Shown: piece by piece, positions 59,861 through 64,000 of the stretch
Position numbering within the stretch: position 1 is the first letter of the stretch
Layout: every line of letters begins with the position of its first letter
Origin: Pandoraea aquatica
Lineage (GTDB): Bacteria; Pseudomonadota; Gammaproteobacteria; Burkholderiales; Burkholderiaceae
DNA: 64,000 bases
Reading direction: 5' to 3'
Assembly (NCBI RefSeq): GCF_902459565.1
Contig: NZ_CABPSN010000001.1
Location: 186,001-250,000, forward strand
Notes under the pieces: model-generated
What the model saw: the letters and a program-made list of their open reading frames with translations, nothing else
What the model was told of the DNA's origin: nothing
The model's database searches: none
Made by a program: the position numbers and the translations under genes

Positions 59861-62265
59861 TCGACCTCCTCGTGTTGCAAGGCCTGTTTGGCCGGCACGC
59901 CCTTTTGGGCTTTCGCGGCTTCGATGGCGGACAGCAGACGTCTCGGCGTCAATGGCGTTTCCGACACGGTGGCACCCAACGGACGCAATGCATCGTTGAC
60001 CGCATTGAATAGTGCCGCAGGTGGCGCAATGGCACCGCCCTCCCCCACGCCTTTCGCGCCGAACTCCGTGTACGGCGACGGCGTTTCCATGTGAATAATT
60101 TTCAGACGAGGCAACTCGGTCGGGCCGGGCAGCATGTAGTCGGCCAGCGTGGACGTCAGCGGCTGCGCGTTCTCGTCGTACAGCGTCTCCTCGAACAGCG
60201 CGGTACCAATCCCTTGTGCCGTGCCACCGATGGTTTGACCTTCCACGACCATCGGATTGATCATCCGGCCGCAGTCTTCCACGATGACGTAGTCGAGAAT
60301 CTCCACATGACCGGTTTCGGTATCGACGGCGACGGCCGCCGCGTGGGTGGCGTAGCTGAACGCTCCGGTATCCACCTTCGGTTTGAATCCCTGAGTCGCT
60401 TCCAGTCCCGCAAGATCGACGCCTTTGGGCAGACGCTCCGGGCGCAGGTACCAGGCCATCGCAACGTCCGTCAGCGGGATTCGTCCCTTTGCACCGACCA
60501 CTTCTCCGTGCTCGAAGCGTACGGCGCTTTCATCTTCCTGCAAGAGATGAGCGCCGATTTTGACGATGCGCGGCACCAGTTCCCGGCACGTTGCGGCGAC
60601 TGCACCACCGGCCATCACGATGCTGCGCGATGCATAGGTGCCGGTCGAGAACGGCGTGAGCGCCGTATCGCCGTGAACGACCTTGATCTTGGCGACGGGC
60701 ACGCCGAGGATCTCATTGGCAATTTGCGCCAGCGTCGTCTCCATGCCTTGACCGTGCGAGTGGATACCGGCACGCACTTCGAGCCCGCCGTCGGCCGTCA
60801 CGCGCACCGTGGCCAGATCGTATCCGGGCACGATGGGCAAACCCCACGACGCGAACACGGCCGTGCCGTGCGCCGATTGCTCGGTGAAGGTTGCAAAGCC
60901 AATGCCGACCAGCCGGCCGTCCTTTTCCCCCTGCTTCTGGCGCTCGCGCCATTGCGCCACATCCAGTTGATCGACGGCGCGCTTCAGGCTCTCCTGGAAA
61001 TCGCCGCTGTCGTAGTGCTTCTTCACGACGTTGGTATAGGGCATGTCCTGCCCGCGCACGAGGTTGTCGTAGCGAACTTCCCACGCCTCGCGGCCGACGG
61101 CACGGGCAATCGCGTCCATCGTCAGCTCGATAGCGAAGCACACGCCCGTGCGCGCCACGCCACGATACGGCAGGAACCCCGGTTTGTTGGTCGCGGCACA
61201 CTGCGTTTGGCAGCGATACCCTCGGAAGTCATACGGCCCCGGAAGATTGCCGAGTGCCTGTCCGGTTTCGAGGCCAATCGTGAACGGCCAGGCGGAATAG
61301 GCACCGCCGTCGATCAGGAGCTGCGCGTCGAGCGCCAATAGCCGACCTGTCGTGTCGGCGTACGCCGTCAGTTCGTAGTGATGCTGGCGGGTATTGGCAC
61401 CCGCAATCAGGTGTTCGCGACGGTCTTCGATGAAGCGAAAGGGTTTCTTGTACGTTAACGCAAGCCATGCGATGCACAGCTCTTCCTGCTGCAAGACACA
61501 CTTGTAGCCGAACGCACCGCCCACGTCGGGGGAGATCACACGCACCTGCGCGTGGTCGATGCCCAGACACTGCGCGAGCACCGTGCGAATCATGTGCGGC
61601 ACTTGCGTCGACGTAATCACGACAAGCTGCGAATGAGGGTGGTCCCAATAGGCGAGAACAGCCTTACCTTCCATCGGCACCATGCATTGACGCGCCAGAT
61701 CGACCTTCTGCTTGACGACGACCGGCGCGCCTTCGGCATGGGCGGCAAAGTCGACGTCGGCCGTCAGATCCAGAAACAGATTGTTGTCCCAGTGGTCGTG
61801 GACCCGGACGTCGGTTCGATCACGCGCTGTGAACGCGTTGGCGAATGCCGGGAGTTCCTCCAGATCGAGCGCCACTTCCTCCGCGATATCCTCCGCCTCG
61901 GCGCGCGTCGGGGCGAAGCACATCGCGACCGGCTCGCCGACGAAGCGGACCTTTTCCGAAGCCAGCGGCGGATGCGACGACGACTTGTAGGTAGGCAGAC
62001 TGGAATCCGCCACGATATCGGTGGCGCTCGTCATATCGCCACGCACGATCACCTGGCGCTCATACTGCTGCGGCTTGCCGATATGCGAAATGCGCGCATG
62101 GGCAACGGGGCTGCGCAGAAACGCCACTTCCTGAAGGTCGGGGAAAACGTAGTCCGCGACAAAACGCCCTTTCCCATGAAGATGCCGCTCATCCTCACGC
62201 CGACGGACACGCGCGCCAACGCCGCCGTTCTCGACTGGCGATTCGTAGTGGTCTGTGTGGCTCAT
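59857..62265 (-). CDS. Molybdenum hydroxylase large (Mo-cofactor) subunit
   Basis: An 802-residue subunit of the xanthine dehydrogenase/CO dehydrogenase superfamily. Landmarks are the N-terminal GRFVADYVFPDLQEVAFLRSPVAHARI region, ISPDVGGAFGYKC (Mo-cofactor contact), the YRGVARTGVCFAIE segment and the catalytic Glu in GAKGVGEGGAIAPP. With its two partner subunits it would hydroxylate the pyridine ring using water. Substrate assignment to picolinate rests on the rest of the operon; other N-heterocycles remain possible. Requires a matured cofactor, consistent with xdhC at 48354. Confidence 0.9.
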   Translation of the reverse strand: MSHTDHYESPVENGGVGARVRRREDERHLHGKGRFVADYVFPDLQEVAFLRSPVAHARISHIGKPQQYERQVIVRGDMTSATDIVADSSLPTYKSSSHPPLASEKVRFVGEPVAMCFAPTRAEAEDIAEEVALDLEELPAFANAFTARDRTDVRVHDHWDNNLFLDLTADVDFAAHAEGAPVVVKQKVDLARQCMVPMEGKAVLAYWDHPHSQLVVITSTQVPHMIRTVLAQCLGIDHAQVRVISPDVGGAFGYKCVLQQEELCIAWLALTYKKPFRFIEDRREHLIAGANTRQHHYELTAYADTTGRLLALDAQLLIDGGAYSAWPFTIGLETGQALGNLPGPYDFRGYRCQTQCAATNKPGFLPYRGVARTGVCFAIELTMDAIARAVGREAWEVRYDNLVRGQDMPYTNVVKKHYDSGDFQESLKRAVDQLDVAQWRERQKQGEKDGRLVGIGFATFTEQSAHGTAVFASWGLPIVPGYDLATVRVTADGGLEVRAGIHSHGQGMETTLAQIANEILGVPVAKIKVVHGDTALTPFSTGTYASRSIVMAGGAVAATCRELVPRIVKIGAHLLQEDESAVRFEHGEVVGAKGRIPLTDVAMAWYLRPERLPKGVDLAGLEATQGFKPKVDTGAFSYATHAAAVAVDTETGHVEILDYVIVEDCGRMINPMVVEGQTIGGTAQGIGTALFEETLYDENAQPLTSTLADYMLPGPTELPRLKIIHMETPSPYTEFGAKGVGEGGAIAPPAALFNAVNDALRPLGATVSETPLTPRRLLSAIEAAKAQKGVPAKQALQHEEVE

Positions 62266-62308
62266 TGCGTCTTCTCTCTCATGAACTTCCTGTGCATCGC
62301 GCTCCGGG

Positions 62309-62821
62309 TCATACCGGGTATGCGAGATCGTTGGCGATCATCGCGGTGTCGTAGACGGCCTGGCGCTCCTTGAGCAGCAAGATATTGCCATTACGCGCGA
62401 AGCGATCAAAAAGGCGACCCGCCTGATGCAGCGTCGTCGCACCCTCGACGAGGGTCTGAAGCAACATATAGTTGCTTTGCGCGACGATCTCCTCGTCATC
62501 CGCGCTCAGAATGCGAACGTTCGAGACGAAGTGCAGCATGCTGCGTGGTGCGAACATTTGCGTGCGGGAAATCGCCACCGCCCGGTCGTGCAGCATGTCT
62601 CTGCCTTCCGCATACACGAGGCCCACGGGCAAACCACAGGTGGCGTTCTCCAGTTCCGTCACGCGGTAAATGCAATTCTCCGTAAAGAACTCCGGCCAAC
62701 GCTCGATGTCTCCGCCGTCGACGACAGCGCAGTATTCCGCGTGAAAATCCTCAACGGCAGCGCGAGCGATCAGGGCTGCGTCGTGCGCGACGTGCTTCTT
62801 TTCGAAACCTGGCAGTAGCAT
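62309..62821 (-). CDS. Ring-hydroxylating dioxygenase beta subunit
   Basis: A 170-residue SnoaL-like small subunit (EDFHAEYCAVVDGGDIERWPEFFTENCIYRV, key WPEFFTENCIY) that structurally supports Rieske oxygenase alpha subunits. Its ATG directly follows the alpha-subunit stop with no gap. The gene for the molybdenum large subunit begins 43 bp further on, tying the oxygenase to the pyridine pathway. Confidence 0.88.
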   Translation of the reverse strand: MLLPGFEKKHVAHDAALIARAAVEDFHAEYCAVVDGGDIERWPEFFTENCIYRVTELENATCGLPVGLVYAEGRDMLHDRAVAISRTQMFAPRSMLHFVSNVRILSADDEEIVAQSNYMLLQTLVEGATTLHQAGRLFDRFARNGNILLLKERQAVYDTAMIANDLAYPV

Positions 62822-64000
62822 TCAGAACCCCATGACTTCGCGATAGTGTTTGTACATTGACCGGATGGCCGCTTCGGAAATGAGGTTGTCCGCTGTGCCG
62901 ATCTTGTCCGCGTCGAGCTTGATGACGCTACGGTCCGTCACCGACCGGCGCACGCCCTCCTGGACGAACTTCATCGCTTCGTTGTCCTCCAGCCCGAGGA
63001 AACCCGACGGTCCCATCAGGTTGCCCTGACGCAGGCGGTGACGCACCATGTCCTCGGAATCGTCTTCGTAGCCGAACATGGTCCACAGCATGATCATGCT
63101 GTTCGGGCCGTTAGGCACGATGTGCCGGATGCCCAGCGTATTCATTTCGCGTTGCACGATCAGATTCGGCCAGATCGTCTGCATCGTGACCGACCACTCC
63201 GAATCGAACTCCTTGACGAATTCCAGGAAGCGCTCGTCGCGCAGCATCATCCCTTCATGGAACGAGCGCATCTCCTTTTTCTTGTCTTCATCGACGCTCG
63301 CGTAAAGCGAATCGCTCTTCGCCGACGCCATCGTGCCGTGAATGCCGTATTTGCTGTCGGCGATCATCGCCGAGCGGTTGCCTGCCACGAGCAAGCCGAA
63401 AACGACCAGGAACGAGTGCAGAAGGGTCGCGTGGTACGGGTCCTTGAGATTCTCGTGGTACATCTTCCAGTTGCACGGCAACTCGTTCTTGTAGAAGCCG
63501 AGAATGCGCAGCTTTTTGCCGTTGAATACGGCATCGAAATCCCGAAGAATCTCCGGCGTAAGGTACTCCGCCAGCGGCTCCATGTCGTGGACGAACGACG
63601 CGAAGACCACGCCGTTACGCGTGGCGACCGCGAGCTTGCGCAGGCCGTGATCTTCGGCACGGAAGTCTTTCGGCATCCCGCCGAGCTTGTTTACACCCCG
63701 ACGAAAGGGCACGCCTTGCAGATTGCCCTTCAGATCGTATGACCACTGGTGATAGGGGCAAACGAATTCCGTGTTGTTGCCGCGACTATGTCGGCAGAAT
63801 TCGGCACCGCGATGCGCGCATCGATTCTCGAAGACATGGATCGAGCCGTCCTCTGCGCGCGATACGACCACCGGCGTCGGGCCTACGTACGAGCGCTTGT
63901 AATCGCCGGTGTTCGGAACTTCGGCCTCAAGCGCCACGAAGTTCCACGTGCGGCCATGGAAGATTCGGTCGACTTCGCGGGCATACACCGATTCGCTCGT
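62822..64000 (-). CDS. Rieske ring-hydroxylating oxygenase alpha subunit (5' end outside window)
   Basis: At least 392 residues; the open frame runs through the right edge and the true start is not visible. The Rieske cluster ligands are CAHRGAEFC...CPYHQWSYD (CxH and CxxH). The mononuclear iron site is in NWKMYHENLKDPYHATLLH (two His), and the anthranilate-dioxygenase-like N-terminus RIFHGRTWNFVALE is present. In the picolinate model it hydroxylates 6-hydroxypicolinate at C3. Ferredoxin and reductase partners are not in the window and may lie just beyond it. Confidence 0.88.
   Translation of the reverse strand, partial: TSESVYAREVDRIFHGRTWNFVALEAEVPNTGDYKRSYVGPTPVVVSRAEDGSIHVFENRCAHRGAEFCRHSRGNNTEFVCPYHQWSYDLKGNLQGVPFRRGVNKLGGMPKDFRAEDHGLRKLAVATRNGVVFASFVHDMEPLAEYLTPEILRDFDAVFNGKKLRILGFYKNELPCNWKMYHENLKDPYHATLLHSFLVVFGLLVAGNRSAMIADSKYGIHGTMASAKSDSLYASVDEDKKKEMRSFHEGMMLRDERFLEFVKEFDSEWSVTMQTIWPNLIVQREMNTLGIRHIVPNGPNSMIMLWTMFGYEDDSEDMVRHRLRQGNLMGPSGFLGLEDNEAMKFVQEGVRRSVTDRSVIKLDADKIGTADNLISEAAIRSMYKHYREVMGF

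Noticed and set aside
60091-61341. A 416-codon open frame antisense to the Mo hydroxylase large subunit
   Set aside because: It is a shadow of a strongly conserved coding region; composition is unlike a real protein.
48354-64000. Nicotinate (nic) degradation as the main assignment
   Set aside because: The lower pathway fits, but no NicC-type flavin monooxygenase is present, whereas a Rieske oxygenase and an amidohydrolase-2 decarboxylase are, which fits picolinate better. It is not excluded if NicC lies outside the window.
1-64000. CRISPR arrays, tRNA or rRNA genes, prophage
   Set aside because: Read-through found no spaced direct repeats, cloverleaf-like sequences with conserved arms, rRNA segments or phage genes. 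This was by eye, so a short tRNA could be missed.

Overview
The window is 64 kb of GC-rich, densely packed chromosomal DNA from a Gram-negative bacterium. Gene content and style point to a betaproteobacterium of the Burkholderiaceae, and Pandoraea is my best guess. That assignment is inference from gene families and synteny, not a database result. I see no rRNA, tRNA, CRISPR array, transposase or phage gene.

Layout. 1-5.4 kb: the 3' end of a fadH-type dienoyl-CoA reductase, a diguanylate-cyclase-like membrane protein with a damaged GGDEF motif, and a family III CoA-transferase divergent from an HTH-citrate synthase fusion. 5.4-11.3 kb: a PepSY membrane protein and a DUF2946 protein (possibly metal-linked), a degenerate HD-GYP/LuxR regulator and two exported alpha/beta hydrolases. 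11.3-19.2 kb (minus strand): a sulfatase module (formylglycine-generating enzyme, HAD lipoprotein, arylsulfatase), then a membrane/spermidine-synthase-like fusion and an outer-membrane MetA-family protein. 19.4-26.9 kb (plus strand): a MoxR/DUF58/DUF4381/BatA/BatB-C/BatD operon ending in an unknown gene. 26.9-30 kb: a secreted MORN-repeat protein, an LprI-like protein and an unknown membrane-anchored protein. 30.2-33 kb: arsenic resistance (acr3, arsC, arsR, arsH) with two matching operator-like palindromes. 33.3-41.6 kb: a GST, a methyltransferase, a six-gene lipid-modification operon with two CFA-synthase homologues, and a beta-carbonic anhydrase. 41.7-47.3 kb: a polar amino-acid ABC transporter with an argininosuccinate-lyase-family enzyme inside its operon, plus a LysR regulator. 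47.6-48.3 kb: a GDSL hydrolase.

48.3-64 kb is the most coherent accessory region. It encodes a pyridine-ring catabolic pathway that best fits picolinate: a molybdenum hydroxylase (three subunits, the small one fused to a CoxG domain), Rieske oxygenase alpha and beta subunits (alpha runs off the right edge), an amidohydrolase-type decarboxylase, 2,5-dihydroxypyridine dioxygenase, N-formylmaleamate deformylase, maleamate amidase and maleate isomerase. Together these could take picolinate to fumarate. An XdhC-type molybdenum-cofactor chaperone, two MFS transporters and a MarR repressor flank the enzymes. Three palindromes of the form TCAG-N4-CTGA lie at the MarR/MFS intergenic region (two) and just upstream of the decarboxylase gene (one), suggesting one MarR regulon.
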